Source: Deltaproteobacteria bacterium
GTDB taxonomy: Bacteria; Desulfobacterota_B; Binatia; Binatales; Binataceae
Length of the DNA stretch: 16,810 bases
Direction: 5' to 3'
Assembly: GCA_021827465.1 (NCBI GenBank)
Contig: JAKAVX010000007.1
Span: 1-16,810, forward strand
In this document: piece by piece, positions 1 through 10,089 of the stretch
Layout of the letters: every line of letters starts with the position of its first letter
Position numbering within the stretch: position 1 is the stretch's first letter
Translations under genes and position numbers: made by a program
Notes under the pieces: model-generated
Told to the model about the DNA's origin: nothing
The model's input: the letters and a program-made list of their open reading frames with translations, nothing else
The model's database searches: none

Positions 1-2690
1 GTGAACAGCTCTTCTTCCCGGCGATCGGCGGGATCGGCGGGGTTCGGCGCGAGGACCGGCGGCGCTTCGTAAACGCTCGACGGGAGGTAGGAGAGGAACC
101 GCTTGGTAAGCGAAACCGCTTCTTCCTCCGATTCCGCGAGATTGTCGACGGAACCGTTGCGGCAGTGGATATGCCAGCCGCCCAACTCCTCTTTCGAGAT
201 GTCGTAACCCATCGCGTGGCGCACCACCGGCGGGCCGGCCACGAACAACTGCGCGATGTCTCGCACCATCACGGCGAAATGCCCGAGCACGGCCTTCGCC
301 GCCCCGATTCCCACCACGCTGCCGAGCAGCATATTGACCACCGGCACCTGCGCAAGTTGCTCCACGTAAATGCTGCTGCCGAGATGCCCCGGCAGGAACG
401 AGCCGCCCTCGCCGGAAACGCGCGGCTTGCCCGCCGTGATTGTGCCGGAGCTTTCCTGCGCGCTGCTCTCGCCCGCCTTCTGCTGCTTGGGCACCATCGC
501 GGCAACACTGCCGCCGCCCGACGAGCCGTCGAGCAACCGGATCGACGGGCATCGAAGGTCGAGCGAGAGCCGGTCGAGATGGATGCTCTTGGCGCCGATC
601 GCGCCGTCGGCATGTCCTCCGCGCGAGGTGAAATCGTCGGCGCATACCACAGCCGTACGGCCGTCAATTTTGCCCCAGCCGCCGACATGGTTGGCGGGCG
701 TGAAGCCGGTGATCCGGCCGTCCTCGTCATAGTCCGCAAAGCCCGCGAGGCTGCCGACCTCGCGAAAGCTGCCGGCGTCGAGCAACAGGTCGATTCGCTC
801 GCGGCAGGTGAGTTTGCCCCGTTTGCGCTGGCGGACCACACCCGGATCGGTCGAATCGGGCGCGAAGCGGCGATGGGCAATCGCCTGCAATTTCCTGACG
901 TCCGCAAGCATCGGCGCCCAGGTGTCATCGCCATACTGGCGCGGCGCGGATGCGTCCCTGGCGCGCTCGCTCGGAGCGATTGTCGCGATAATCTGTCCGG
1001 CGGCGACGTTGGCTCCTATCTCGGCCGGCGCGATCGCGGTCACGACACCTGCGCATGGCGCCGTCACCGCAGTTTCCATCTTCATGGCGCTGATGATCAT
1101 TAGAGTTGCACCGACCTCGACGGTGGCGCCGGCCTCGACGTGGATCTCGATGATCGAACCCGCCATCGGGCTTTCGACTCCCTCTTCGCCGCCTGGCACC
1201 GCAAGGCTGGCCGAGGCCGGCTGCACGCGCGCCATGGCCATCGCGGTTTTGCCGCCGCCGAGCGCCGTCGCCTGCTGTTCGAGCAGCGCCATCGAGCCCG
1301 ATGCGGAGGCCCGTGCGCCGTCGCGCGCGGCAAGCTCGGGATGCTCGGAAAAAATGCTGGTCCGGGCGTCGCCCGCGCGTACCGCGGGATGCGAGAGGAT
1401 TGCACGAAGCTGAGCAAGATTGGTCGGCAGGCCGGCGATATGGAACTCATCGAGCGCGCGCAGAGCGCGGTCGAGCGCCGAAGCGAACGAATGCGTCGAG
1501 TTCGACTTGCAAATGAGCTTGGCGAACATCGGATCGAATTGCGGCGGCGGCGCATAGCCAAGGTAGCCGCACGAATCGACCCGTACTCCCGGACCCGCCG
1601 GCTCCTTGTACGCCGTCAGCACGCCTGCGCCGCCCGCGACGATACGCGCCTGTACGGAAAAGCCGCGCGGCGCCGGGACAGCATCCTGTTCCGGGATTCC
1701 CAGGGCCTTCAGCCTCTCGCCCGCCGCGATACGGAATTGCGCCTCGACGAGATCGATGCTCGTGACCTGTTCGGTTACGGTGTGCTCGACTTGGATACGG
1801 GGATTGCACTCGATGAAGAAATGCTCGCCGCGCTCGGGACTGACCAGGAACTCAACCGTGCCCGCGTTCACATAGCCGGCCGCTCGCGCAAGACGTACTG
1901 CGTCTTCCAGGATGCGATGCCTGAGACCGGCGTCGAGGCCAGGCGCCGGCGCTATCTCGACGACCTTCTGATTCCGAAGCTGCACCGAGCAGTCGCGCTC
2001 ATAGAGATGAACGATATCGCCGTGCGCGTCGGCCAGGATTTGGACCTCGATATGCCGCGGCCGTGCGACGAGCTTCTCGACAAACACCGAGCCGTCGCCG
2101 AACGCCGCTCGCGCTTCGCTCTGGCATCGTGCGAAAGCCGCCGGCATCTCACCGGCGTCCGCGACCGCACGCATGCCGCGGCCACCCCCTCCCGCCGCAG
2201 CTTTCAGCATTACCGGGTAGCCGAGCTTTTCGGCGACAGCCATCGCTTCCTCGGCGGTTGCGACGGCCTCGGGGCTGCCGGGAATGATCGGAATCCCGAG
2301 CGAGCGGGCCAGCGTGCGCGCCTTGGTCTTGTCGCCGAACAGCGCGAGCGTCTCGGGCCGCGGCCCGATGAAGGCGATGGCTTCTTCGAGGCATCGCCGC
2401 GCAAAGGCGGTGTTCTCGGACAGGAAGCCGTAGCCGGGATGCACGCTGTCGCAGTGGCTGGCCTTGGCGGCCTCGATCAGCCCTTCGATATCGAGATAGG
2501 CACGCACGGGGTCGCTCGACGGCGCCTCGGACGTCCCGAGTGCGCGCGATTCGGTTGTGACGCGAGTGTGGAGCGAGAGCGCGTCGGCTGGAGCGTACAC
2601 GCTGACCGACTCGACGCCGAGCGCCGACGCGGCGCGCGCGACGCGGATAGCGATTTCACCTCGGTTGGCAATCAATACACGCTTGAACAA
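1..2690 (-). CDS. Single-chain acyl-CoA carboxylase (BC-BCCP-CT fusion), 3' end outside window
   Basis: ATP- and biotin-dependent carboxylation of an acyl-CoA (acetyl-, propionyl- or long-chain CoA), cytoplasmic. I translated the frame through the window: 896 codons without a stop. Biotin carboxylase: N-terminal ANRGEIAIR, HPGYGFLSEN near residue 80, ATP-grasp glycine loop GGGGRGM at 167-173, ERDCSVQ near 222, NPRIQVEH at 296-303. Biotin carrier: SAMKMET with the biotinyl lysine at residue 537 (codon 1082-1080). Carboxyltransferase: from about residue 620, GKLTCRERIDLLLD, then RLLDGSSGGG and AGPPVVRHAMG. This BC-BCCP-CT order matches single-chain carboxylases of roughly 1,080 residues such as the mycobacterial long-chain enzyme, so about 180 residues lie off the left edge. 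The start is TTG: a TGA lies two codons upstream, and GGGAG sits 7 nt before the TTG. Substrate is not decided by the sequence seen. Confidence 0.93.
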   Translation of the reverse strand, partial: MFKRVLIANRGEIAIRVARAASALGVESVSVYAPADALSLHTRVTTESRALGTSEAPSSDPVRAYLDIEGLIEAAKASHCDSVHPGYGFLSENTAFARRCLEEAIAFIGPRPETLALFGDKTKARTLARSLGIPIIPGSPEAVATAEEAMAVAEKLGYPVMLKAAAGGGGRGMRAVADAGEMPAAFARCQSEARAAFGDGSVFVEKLVARPRHIEVQILADAHGDIVHLYERDCSVQLRNQKVVEIAPAPGLDAGLRHRILEDAVRLARAAGYVNAGTVEFLVSPERGEHFFIECNPRIQVEHTVTEQVTSIDLVEAQFRIAAGERLKALGIPEQDAVPAPRGFSVQARIVAGGAGVLTAYKEPAGPGVRVDSCGYLGYAPPPQFDPMFAKLICKSNSTHSFASALDRALRALDEFHIAGLPTNLAQLRAILSHPAVRAGDARTSIFSEHPELAARDGARASASGSMALLEQQATALGGGKTAMAMARVQPASASLAVPGGEEGVESPMAGSIIEIHVEAGATVEVGATLMIISAMKMETAVTAPCAGVVTAIAPAEIGANVAAGQIIATIAPSERARDASAPRQYGDDTWAPMLADVRKLQAIAHRRFAPDSTDPGVVRQRKRGKLTCRERIDLLLDAGSFREVGSLAGFADYDEDGRITGFTPANHVGGWGKIDGRTAVVCADDFTSRGGHADGAIGAKSIHLDRLSLDLRCPSIRLLDGSSGGGSVAAMVPKQQKAGESSAQESSGTITAGKPRVSGEGGSFLPGHLGSSIYVEQLAQVPVVNMLLGSVVGIGAAKAVLGHFAVMVRDIAQLFVAGPPVVRHAMGYDISKEELGGWHIHCRNGSVDNLAESEEEAVSLTKRFLSYLPSSVYEAPPVLAPNPADPADRREEELF

Positions 2691-2697
2691 AGGTCAA

Positions 2698-2702
2698 CTC
2701 CC
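2698..2702 (-). promoter_or_regulatory. Ribosome binding site deciding the TTG start of the carboxylase
   Basis: GGGAG on the minus strand, 7 nt before the TTG at 2690-2688. An in-frame TGA at 2696-2694 leaves no upstream alternative, and the biotin carboxylase core (FKRVLIANRGE) begins at the next codon, so no later start is plausible. Confidence 0.7.
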
Positions 2703-2925
2703 AGCGGCAGTGTCAGAATATGGTTTCCGGCTATTGGTCAGCCTCGCGAAGCGCCTGCCCCATTTGTCGGCTTCGCGGGTTCGTCTCTGTCTGTGCCGAT
2801 GAGACGAATACCCTTGCCGCTCGCATCGTTGCAAGGCTGCCGCCCGAGACAACCGGGAGCGCCTGACGTACGATGCACTTACGCCGCTGGCCGGGAACGC
2901 GCATCATCCCAGCCAGGCCAGAAGC

Positions 2926-3764
2926 CTAGCTCGGGCGCGGTACTAATTCATCGAACCCAGGTTTGTTGCGGAGGAGATCAGCCGCAGGTTCCTTGGGCAA
3001 GTGAATCAGATAATCGCATCGCTCTTGATGCGCCTTCCTGAGCCAGACCAGCGCCTGCTGCTTGTCGCGCAGGCCGGCGTAGATGGCATCTTCTTCGCTG
3101 TAGCCTTCTTTCCCGCCATCGCGCACGCGCAGCCGAGCTGCATCGTCATCGCGGGGCTTTCACTGGACAACTGGTGCGCGCGCGCTTGAGCTCCGCGATT
3201 GCCTCGCGATGCTGGCCTTTCTGCGTGTAGGCGCGCCCGAGATTGAAGTACGCTGGAACGAACCCGGGATCGAGTTCGAGGGTGCGGCGCGATTCTGCGA
3301 TCACGCGGTCGTATTGTCGTTCCAGATACAGCGAGCCTTCGAGGGCGGCACGTCCGACCATCGAGAGCGGATCGAGTTCAAACATTCGCGAGTATTCAGC
3401 GAAAGATTCGTCGATGCGTTCCACAGTTTGCAGGTAGCCGGCATACCATTGGCGGGCGGTTGCGTAGGAGGGATTCAGTTCCAAGGTCCGCTTGAATGAA
3501 CGGTCCGCCGCGTTCCAGTCCCATTCATACCAAAGGTACGCGTGACCACGGATGGCTTCCCTTGTTCCACCAGGCGTCCAGTTCGGCCTCGTAGGCATGC
3601 ACGCTGGCCAGCCTGTCGTGCGGTTTGCGATGGACCGGCAGGCCCTCGTTTTTCTCCTAGCGCTGGACGGTGCGCACGTCGCGCTGCAGGTACGCGGCGA
3701 TTTCTTTCCACGAATGGAGGCGCTTGCCTGGAGCAGCGGCCGTGCGTTCGTCGGTCTCGCGCAC
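2926..3764 (-). pseudogene. Decayed HTH-TPR regulator (nonsense, internal deletion, frame changes)
   Basis: Remnant of a protein with an N-terminal MerR-like/excisionase-like helix-turn-helix and C-terminal tetratricopeptide repeats. Reading from a GTG at 3764, the frame gives the conserved HTH pattern (SWKEIAAYLQRDVRTVQR, then EKNEGLPVHRKPHDR, then AELDAWW). A TAG at 3659-3657 replaces the tryptophan normally found in QRWE. Around 3530-3560 the homology passes into another frame (AYLWYEWDWN, LELNPSYATARQWYAGYL, LELDPGFVPAYFNLGRAY), which is TPR. The roughly 300 residues that usually separate these parts are missing. The TPR frame stops at 3146-3148. The family's usual C-terminus (AIYAGLRDKQQALVWLRKAHQERCDYL) continues in a third frame from about 3126 to the stop at 2926. 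At least three separate lesions argue for real decay rather than one sequencing error. Confidence 0.82.
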
Positions 3765-3856
3765 GGCCTCCGATCATCCTCATCCCAGGGGTAGGTCGCG
3801 ATTCGCGAATTGCGCATTACGCGAGGCTTCGGTCGAATGGTCGCGCGAACAATCGT

Positions 3857-6800
3857 CTAGCGGCCCGCGGCCGCATCCGGAAGTGGATTGAAAAGTTTGA
3901 TGCGGCGCCATACGCCGAGACAGCGCAGGCGCAGCCGATCCATATAGAGATATATTACCGGGGTTGTATATAGCGTCAGCATTTGACTGACCAGCAACCC
4001 GCCAACAATCGCGATTCCCAGCGGACGGCGCAGTTCCGCGCCGGTTCCGGAATCAATGGCAAGCGGCAGAGCGCCCAGTATTGCCGCCGCCGTTGTCATG
4101 ATGATCGGCCGGAAGCGAAGCAGGCATGCCTGGTAGATTGCGTCGAACGAGGATTTGCCATCGCGCCGCTCCGCCTCGAGCGCAAAATCGATCATCAGGA
4201 TGGCGTTCTTTTTGACGATTCCGATGAGCAGAATGATACCGATGAGCGCGATCACGGTGAGGTCAGTCTTGCATAGCATCAATGCGAGCAGCGCGCCGAC
4301 GCCTGCCGACGGCAGCGTTGAAAGAATCGTGACCGGGTGAACGTAGCTCTCGTAGAGAATTCCCAAAACGATGTAAACGGCGCAAAGGGCCGCCGCGATC
4401 AGCAGAGGCTCGTTCGCCAGCGATTTCTGAAATGCCCGTGCGGTGCCCTGGAAGCTGCCGTGGATGTCCGACGGCAGTCCCAGTTTCCTTTCCGCGCCAT
4501 CGATGGCGGAAACGGCGGCGCTGAGCGGAACCCCGAGTCTCAGGTTGAACGAGATGGTAACCGCCGGAAACTGACCCTGATGGTTGACGGCCAACGGCGA
4601 GTTGCCGGGCTCATAGTGCGCGATGGCGCTGAGCGGAACCTCGCCGTTCGGCGTGTTCACGTAAATTAGCCTGAGCGTGTCCGGGTTCTGCCAGAACTTC
4701 GGTTCAACCTCCATCACGACGTAATACTGGTTGAGTTGCGTGTACATGGTGGAGACCAGCCGCTGGCCGAACGCGTCGTAGAGCGTATTGTCGATCGCTT
4801 GGGGCGAGATGCCGAGGCGCGAGGCGGTTGCCCTATCGATCACGAGGTTGGCGCTAAGCCCCTGGTTCTGTTGGTCGCTGCTGACGTCCGCAATCTGTGG
4901 AATCTTGCGCATCGCCGCGAGCAGCCTGGGCGCCCATCGGTTCAGCTCCTCGAGGTTGGTGCTTTGCAGCGTGAACTGGTACTCGGCGTTGGCCATCCTG
5001 CCGCCCACCCGAATGTCCTGCGAAGCCTGCAGATAAAGCCGTCCGCCGGTAATGGCCGCGAGCTTGCGGCGCAACCGCGCGATGACCTGATCGGCGCTGA
5101 CCTTCCGCTCGCTGAGCGGCTTGAGCGTAATAAACATGCGGGCGGTGTTGGTCGCGCCGGCGAAGCTTCCGGCGAAGCCGTTGACGTGAGCGACCGCCGG
5201 ATCGGTCATCACCGCGTCCACGTAGCGCGTGAGCAGATGGTCCATCGCCTGGAAGGAAGTATCTTGATCGGCCTGGATCGCGCCCATTATCCGGCCGTTG
5301 TCCTGCTGCGGGAAAAAACCCTTGGGAATGTCGATGAAGAGTTTCACATTGACGGCAACGCTGGCGATCGCCAGGAACAGCATCAGGCGCGGATGGCTGA
5401 GGCTCCATGAAAGGCTTCGCTCGTAGCCGCCCAGGAGCCAGTTGAAGATCCCGGGCCGCGAGGCTTCGGGGCTATCCATATCGCCGCCCTGTTTTCCCGG
5501 GCGAAGCAGCTTCGCGCACATCATCGGCGTGGTCGTGAGCGAGATCGCCATCGAGACCACGATCGCCGTCGACAGCACGACCGCGAATTCGTGAAACAGG
5601 CGCCCAACTATACCCCCCATCAGCAGGATCGGGATGAAGACCGCGATGAGCGATACGCTGATCGAGACGACGGTGAAGGCGATACTGCCCAGCCCCTTGA
5701 CCGCCGCGGCATAGGGCGAAAGCCCCTGCTCGAGATGGCGCGAGATGTTTTCGACCACGACAATTGCGTCGTCGACCACGAAGCCGGTCGAGATCGTCAG
5801 CGCCATCAGCGAGAGATTGTCGATGCTGTAACCGAGCAGGTACATGACGCCGAACGTGCCTATCAGCGAGAGCGGCACGACCATGCCGGGAATCATGGTT
5901 GCGCGCACGCTTCTCAGGAACAGGTACACCACCATCACGACCAGCAGAATCGCGATGAGGAGCGTTAGTTCGACGTCGCGAACCGAGGCGCGGATGGTGG
6001 CCGTCTGGTCAAGAACGACGTGCAGCCGGATGGTCGGCGGAATCGACGCCTGCAAGTGCGGCAAGGCGGCGCGCACGCGATCCACCGTGGCGATGACGTT
6101 TGCGCCGGGCTGGCGGAAGATTATTACCAGCACCGCCGGTTTGCCGTCGCTCATGCCCATGTTGCGGATGTCCTGTACCGAATCGGTGACCCTGGCCACC
6201 TGGGAGAGTTTGACCGGCGCGCCGTTCTTATAGGCGACGACAAGCGGGCGATAGTCCACCGCCTTCAGAAGCTGATCGGTCGCCGTGATCATGAACGTCT
6301 TGTTGGGGCTGCTCAGTTCCCCCTTGGGGATGTTGGCGTTGGCGCTGGCGAGCACGCCGCGCACGGTCTCCGGGCTGATGCCGTAGGAGCTCAACTGGGT
6401 CGGATTCAGATCGACCCGCACCGCGGGCAGCGCGCTCCCGCCGACAATGACTTGCCCGACGCCCTGAATCTGGGACAGCGCCTGCGCCAATATCGAAGAC
6501 GCCGCGTCGTACATCTGGCCGCGGTCGAGAGCGTCGGAGGTGAGTGACAGAATCAGTATCGGAGAATCCGCGGGATTGACCTTGCGATAGGTCGGATTGC
6601 TGGGCAGATTGCTCGGAAGCTGGCCGCGCGCCGCATTGATCGCCGCCTGCACGTCGCGCGCCGCCGCGTCGATATTTCGGCTCAAGTCGAACTGCAGCAC
6701 CACAGCGGTCGCCCCGAGCGAGCTCGACGAGGTCATCTCCGTGAGCCCGGCGATACGTCCGAACTGCCGTTCGAGCGGCGCCGCTACCGAGGACGCCATC

Positions 6801-6973
6801 ACTTGCGGGCTCGCGCCCGGCAATGACGCTGCGACCGAGATGGTGGGAAAATCGACCTGCGGCAACGGCGACACGGGCAGCATCCGGAACCCGATTATGC
6901 CCGCGAGCGCGATCGCAATCGTGAGCAGCGTCGTGCCCACGGAGTTCTTTATGAAGACCTCGAAAAAGCTCAT
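3857..6973 (-). CDS. mdtC: RND multidrug efflux transporter subunit, MdtC-like
   Basis: Inner-membrane proton-driven drug exporter of the HAE-1 RND family, 1,038 residues, normal length. It starts [20 protein letters not shown] (after Met), the usual first transmembrane helix. TM4 carries [13 protein letters not shown] with Asp401/Asp402, and TM10 carries [14 protein letters not shown] with Lys922; these correspond to the AcrB proton-relay residues D407/D408/K940. PxxxxxFPTIxV-type signatures and repeated porter subdomains are present. The ATG at 6973-6971 overlaps the TGA of the upstream pump gene (ATGA). The frame stays open 136 codons further upstream, but that stretch lies in the coding region of the neighbour, is Arg/His/Ala-rich and unlike RND, so it is not used. 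In E. coli MdtB and MdtC form a mixed trimer; the pairing here suggests the same. Confidence 0.95.
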   Translation of the reverse strand: MSFFEVFIKNSVGTTLLTIAIALAGIIGFRMLPVSPLPQVDFPTISVAASLPGASPQVMASSVAAPLERQFGRIAGLTEMTSSSSLGATAVVLQFDLSRNIDAAARDVQAAINAARGQLPSNLPSNPTYRKVNPADSPILILSLTSDALDRGQMYDAASSILAQALSQIQGVGQVIVGGSALPAVRVDLNPTQLSSYGISPETVRGVLASANANIPKGELSSPNKTFMITATDQLLKAVDYRPLVVAYKNGAPVKLSQVARVTDSVQDIRNMGMSDGKPAVLVIIFRQPGANVIATVDRVRAALPHLQASIPPTIRLHVVLDQTATIRASVRDVELTLLIAILLVVMVVYLFLRSVRATMIPGMVVPLSLIGTFGVMYLLGYSIDNLSLMALTISTGFVVDDAIVVVENISRHLEQGLSPYAAAVKGLGSIAFTVVSISVSLIAVFIPILLMGGIVGRLFHEFAVVLSTAIVVSMAISLTTTPMMCAKLLRPGKQGGDMDSPEASRPGIFNWLLGGYERSLSWSLSHPRLMLFLAIASVAVNVKLFIDIPKGFFPQQDNGRIMGAIQADQDTSFQAMDHLLTRYVDAVMTDPAVAHVNGFAGSFAGATNTARMFITLKPLSERKVSADQVIARLRRKLAAITGGRLYLQASQDIRVGGRMANAEYQFTLQSTNLEELNRWAPRLLAAMRKIPQIADVSSDQQNQGLSANLVIDRATASRLGISPQAIDNTLYDAFGQRLVSTMYTQLNQYYVVMEVEPKFWQNPDTLRLIYVNTPNGEVPLSAIAHYEPGNSPLAVNHQGQFPAVTISFNLRLGVPLSAAVSAIDGAERKLGLPSDIHGSFQGTARAFQKSLANEPLLIAAALCAVYIVLGILYESYVHPVTILSTLPSAGVGALLALMLCKTDLTVIALIGIILLIGIVKKNAILMIDFALEAERRDGKSSFDAIYQACLLRFRPIIMTTAAAILGALPLAIDSGTGAELRRPLGIAIVGGLLVSQMLTLYTTPVIYLYMDRLRLRCLGVWRRIKLFNPLPDAAAGR

Positions 6974-9900
6974 CCCGCGGCCGCCGAAACCGGTTCCTTC
7001 GCCTCCGCCTCGGGAGGCGAGCCGCGCAGGCGGCGCGCCAGACGATCGAAGGCGAGAAAAATCACCGGCGTCGTGTACAGCGTCAGCACCTGGCTGACCA
7101 GCAGTCCGCCGACGATGGCGATGCCGAGCGGGCGGCGCAGTTCGGAGCCGGTGCCGGTGCCGAGCGCGAGCGGCAATCCGCCGAGCAGCGCCGCCATGGT
7201 CGTCATCATGATTGGCCGAAAGCGCAGCAGGCAGGCCTGGTAGATTGCGTCCTCGGGGCTGCGGCCCTGCTCGCGCTGCGACTCCAGCGCGAAATCGATC
7301 ATCATGATCGCGTTTTTCTTGACAATGCCGATGAGCAAGATGATTCCGATAAGCGCGATCACGGAAAGTTCGCTGTGGCACATGATCAGCGCGAGCAGCG
7401 CGCCGACTCCCGCCGAGGGCAGCGTCGAAAGAATCGTGATCGGATGGACGTAGCTCTCGTACAGAACCCCGAGAACGATATAGACGGTAACCAGCGCGGC
7501 CAGGATCAGCAGCGGCTCGTTGGCGAGCGCCGCCTGGAACGCCTTGGCGGTGCCCTGGAAGGCGGCCTGGACGCTCTCGGGCATCCCGAGTTCCCGCTGC
7601 GTCTTTTTGATCGCGCTTACCGCGTCGCCGAGCGAATAGCCCGGCGCCAGGTTGAACGAAATCGTCGCTACCGGGAACTGGCCCTGATGGTTGATGACCA
7701 GCGGCGTGGTGGTGACCTGGTAGCGGGTGATCGCGCTCAGCGGCACCTGGGCGCCGCTCGATGAAGTCAGATAGATATTGTTGAGATCGCCCGGACTCTG
7801 TTGGAACTCCGGCGCGACTTCGAGCACCGCATGATACTGGTTGAGCTGGGTGAAAATGGTTGACACCTGCCGCTGCCCGAACGCGTCATACAGCGTGTTG
7901 TCGATCTGCTGGGCCGTGATGCCCAGGCGCGAGGCGGTCGCGCGATCGATCACCAGGTGAGCGGCGAAGCCGTCGTTCTGCGCGTCGCTCGCGACGTCGC
8001 GCAACTGCGCCAGCTTTTTCAGCTTCTCCACCAGGCGTTTGTTCCAGAGACTGAGTTCGGCGGGGTTGGGATCTTCGAGCGTGTACTGGTACTCGGTTCG
8101 CGTTACGCGATCCTCGATCGTCAGATCCTGGACGGGCTGCAGATAGAGCGTGATTCCCGGAACCCTTGCGACCGCCCACTCCAATCGCGAAATGATCCCC
8201 ATCACGTCTTCGCCGCCACGCTCTTCAAGCGGCTTCAGATTGATCAGGAAGCGGCCGCTGTTGACCGTCATGTTGACGCCGTCAACGCCAACGAACGATG
8301 ACAGGCTCTGAACCGCGGGATCCTTCAGGATTCTCTTCGCGAGGGCCTGCTGGCGCTGGACCATCGCCTCGAATGAAATGTCCTGGGGCGCTTCGGTCAC
8401 GCCCTGGATCACGCCCGTATCCTGCACCGGAAAGAAACCCTTCGGAATGATGACGTAGAGCACGATGGTCAGGATGAGCGTGCCGATTGCGACCAGCAGC
8501 ACCTCGCCCTGATGGCGCAGGACCCATTTGAGGGTGCGGCCGTAGCGCTCGATGGTGGCGTTGAAGGCGCGCTCGGAAGCGCGATAAAAGCGCGATTGCT
8601 CGGACTCGGAGACGCGCCGCAAAAGCTTCGCGCACATCATCGGAGTCGACGTGAGCGAGACGATCGCCGACATGATGATGGTCACCGCCAGGGTTATCGC
8701 GAATTCACGGAACAGCCGCCCGACGATGTCGCCCATGAACAGCAGCGGGATCAGCACCGCAATCAACGAAACCGTCAGCGAGAGTATGGTAAAGCCGATC
8801 TGTCGCGAACCTTTGAACGCCGCTTCGAGCGGACTGTCGCCTTCCTCGATGAAGCGGTTGATGTTCTCGATCATCACGATCGCGTCGTCGACCACGAACC
8901 CGGTTGAGATCGTCAGCGCCATCAGCGACAGGTTGTCGAGGCTGTAGCCGAGCAGGTACATCACGCCGAACGTGCCGGCGATCGAAAGCGGCACCGCGAT
9001 ACTGGGAATCACGGTCGCGGTCAGGCTTCGCAGGAACAGGAAAATAACCATCACGACCAGCCCCACCGTCAGCATCAGCTCGAACTGAACGTCGCGCACC
9101 GACGCCCTGATGGTGGTGGTGCGGTCGGTCAACACCGCGACCTTCACGGAGCTCGGCAGGGTGCTCTGCAGGCGGGGCAACAGCGCCTTGACGCGATCGA
9201 CCACGCTGATGATGTTGGCGCCGGGCTGGCGCTCGATGCTGAGGATGACGGCCGGCACGTTGTTCATCCACGCCGCCTGCCTGACGTCCTCGGGCGCGTC
9301 GATCACTTTGGCGACGTTCGCCAGGGTAACCGGCGCGCCATTGCGGTAGGCGACGATCAGCGGCCGGTAATCCTTCGCTGACAGAAGCTGGTCGTTGTCG
9401 TTGATCGTGTAGGCCTGCAACGGCCCGTCGAAGTTGCCCTTGGCCTGATCGACGTTGGCCGAGGCTATCGCGGCGCGGACGTCGTCGAGGCTCAGTCCGT
9501 ACGCGGCGAGCACGGTCGGATTAGCCTCGACTCGCACCGCGGGTTTCTCACCGCCGCTCACCGCGACCATCCCGACTCCCGAGACCTGCGAGATTTTTTC
9601 GGCCAGCCGATTGTCGGCCAGGTCTTCCACCCGCGTCAGTGGCATGACCTTGGACGTAAGCGCCAGGGTCAGAATCGGCGCGTCGGCGGGATTGCTTTTG
9701 CTGTAAATCGGCGGATTGGGCAAGTCGGCCGGCAGATAGGTCGAAGCCGCATTGATCGCCGCCTGCACCTCCTGCTCGGCCACGTCGATATCGAGGTTCA
9801 GCGCGAATTGAAGCGTGATTACGGAGGCGCCAAACGAGCTGTTCGAGGTCATCTGGTTAAGCCCCGGCACCTGGCCGAATTGCCTTTCGAGCGGCGCTGT

Positions 9901-10089
9901 TACCGCTGTCGCCATCACGTCCGGGCTGGCGCCCGGATAGAAGGTCAGCACCTGGATAGTGGGATATTCAACCTGCGGCAGCGCCGAGACCGGCAACTCA
10001 TAATACGCCACCACCCCTGCGAGCATTATCGCGATCATCAGGAGCGAAGTCGCGACCGGCCGCAGGATAAACAGCCGCGAGAGATTCAT
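6970..10089 (-). CDS. mdtB: RND multidrug efflux transporter subunit, MdtB-like
   Basis: Second proton-driven RND pump subunit, 1,039 residues, normal for the family. The start [20 protein letters not shown] (after Met) is the typical cytoplasmic end plus TM1. TM4 holds [13 protein letters not shown] (Asp401/Asp402) and TM10 holds [14 protein letters not shown] (Lys925), so the proton-relay triad is intact. It is clearly a paralogue of the adjacent MdtC-like subunit: the [29 protein letters not shown] and [16 protein letters not shown] blocks are shared, pointing to an old tandem duplication. Its ATG overlaps the adaptor gene's TGA as ATGA, and its own TGA overlaps the next ATG in the same way, implying translational coupling and balanced output. 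B is assigned over C by gene order (adaptor-B-C) and similarity; the two could be swapped by name. Confidence 0.95.
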   Translation of the reverse strand: MNLSRLFILRPVATSLLMIAIMLAGVVAYYELPVSALPQVEYPTIQVLTFYPGASPDVMATAVTAPLERQFGQVPGLNQMTSNSSFGASVITLQFALNLDIDVAEQEVQAAINAASTYLPADLPNPPIYSKSNPADAPILTLALTSKVMPLTRVEDLADNRLAEKISQVSGVGMVAVSGGEKPAVRVEANPTVLAAYGLSLDDVRAAIASANVDQAKGNFDGPLQAYTINDNDQLLSAKDYRPLIVAYRNGAPVTLANVAKVIDAPEDVRQAAWMNNVPAVILSIERQPGANIISVVDRVKALLPRLQSTLPSSVKVAVLTDRTTTIRASVRDVQFELMLTVGLVVMVIFLFLRSLTATVIPSIAVPLSIAGTFGVMYLLGYSLDNLSLMALTISTGFVVDDAIVMIENINRFIEEGDSPLEAAFKGSRQIGFTILSLTVSLIAVLIPLLFMGDIVGRLFREFAITLAVTIIMSAIVSLTSTPMMCAKLLRRVSESEQSRFYRASERAFNATIERYGRTLKWVLRHQGEVLLVAIGTLILTIVLYVIIPKGFFPVQDTGVIQGVTEAPQDISFEAMVQRQQALAKRILKDPAVQSLSSFVGVDGVNMTVNSGRFLINLKPLEERGGEDVMGIISRLEWAVARVPGITLYLQPVQDLTIEDRVTRTEYQYTLEDPNPAELSLWNKRLVEKLKKLAQLRDVASDAQNDGFAAHLVIDRATASRLGITAQQIDNTLYDAFGQRQVSTIFTQLNQYHAVLEVAPEFQQSPGDLNNIYLTSSSGAQVPLSAITRYQVTTTPLVINHQGQFPVATISFNLAPGYSLGDAVSAIKKTQRELGMPESVQAAFQGTAKAFQAALANEPLLILAALVTVYIVLGVLYESYVHPITILSTLPSAGVGALLALIMCHSELSVIALIGIILLIGIVKKNAIMMIDFALESQREQGRSPEDAIYQACLLRFRPIMMTTMAALLGGLPLALGTGTGSELRRPLGIAIVGGLLVSQVLTLYTTPVIFLAFDRLARRLRGSPPEAEAKEPVSAAAG

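Noticed and set aside
2715..2741. Possible promoter for the carboxylase (CTGACC and TATTCT on the minus strand)
   Set aside because: The spacer is 15 nt and both hexamers are poor matches; not enough to call.
1140..3041. Open frame of 633 codons on the plus strand
   Set aside because: It is antisense to the verified biotin carboxylase, rich in Arg/Ala/Asp, with no recognisable domain; a product of GC-rich codon use on the other strand.
6974..7381. 136-codon N-terminal extension of the MdtC-like frame
   Set aside because: It lies within the 3' coding part of the MdtB-like gene in another frame, is Arg/His/Ala-rich with no membrane segment, and the ATGA-coupled start at 6973 fits the family exactly.
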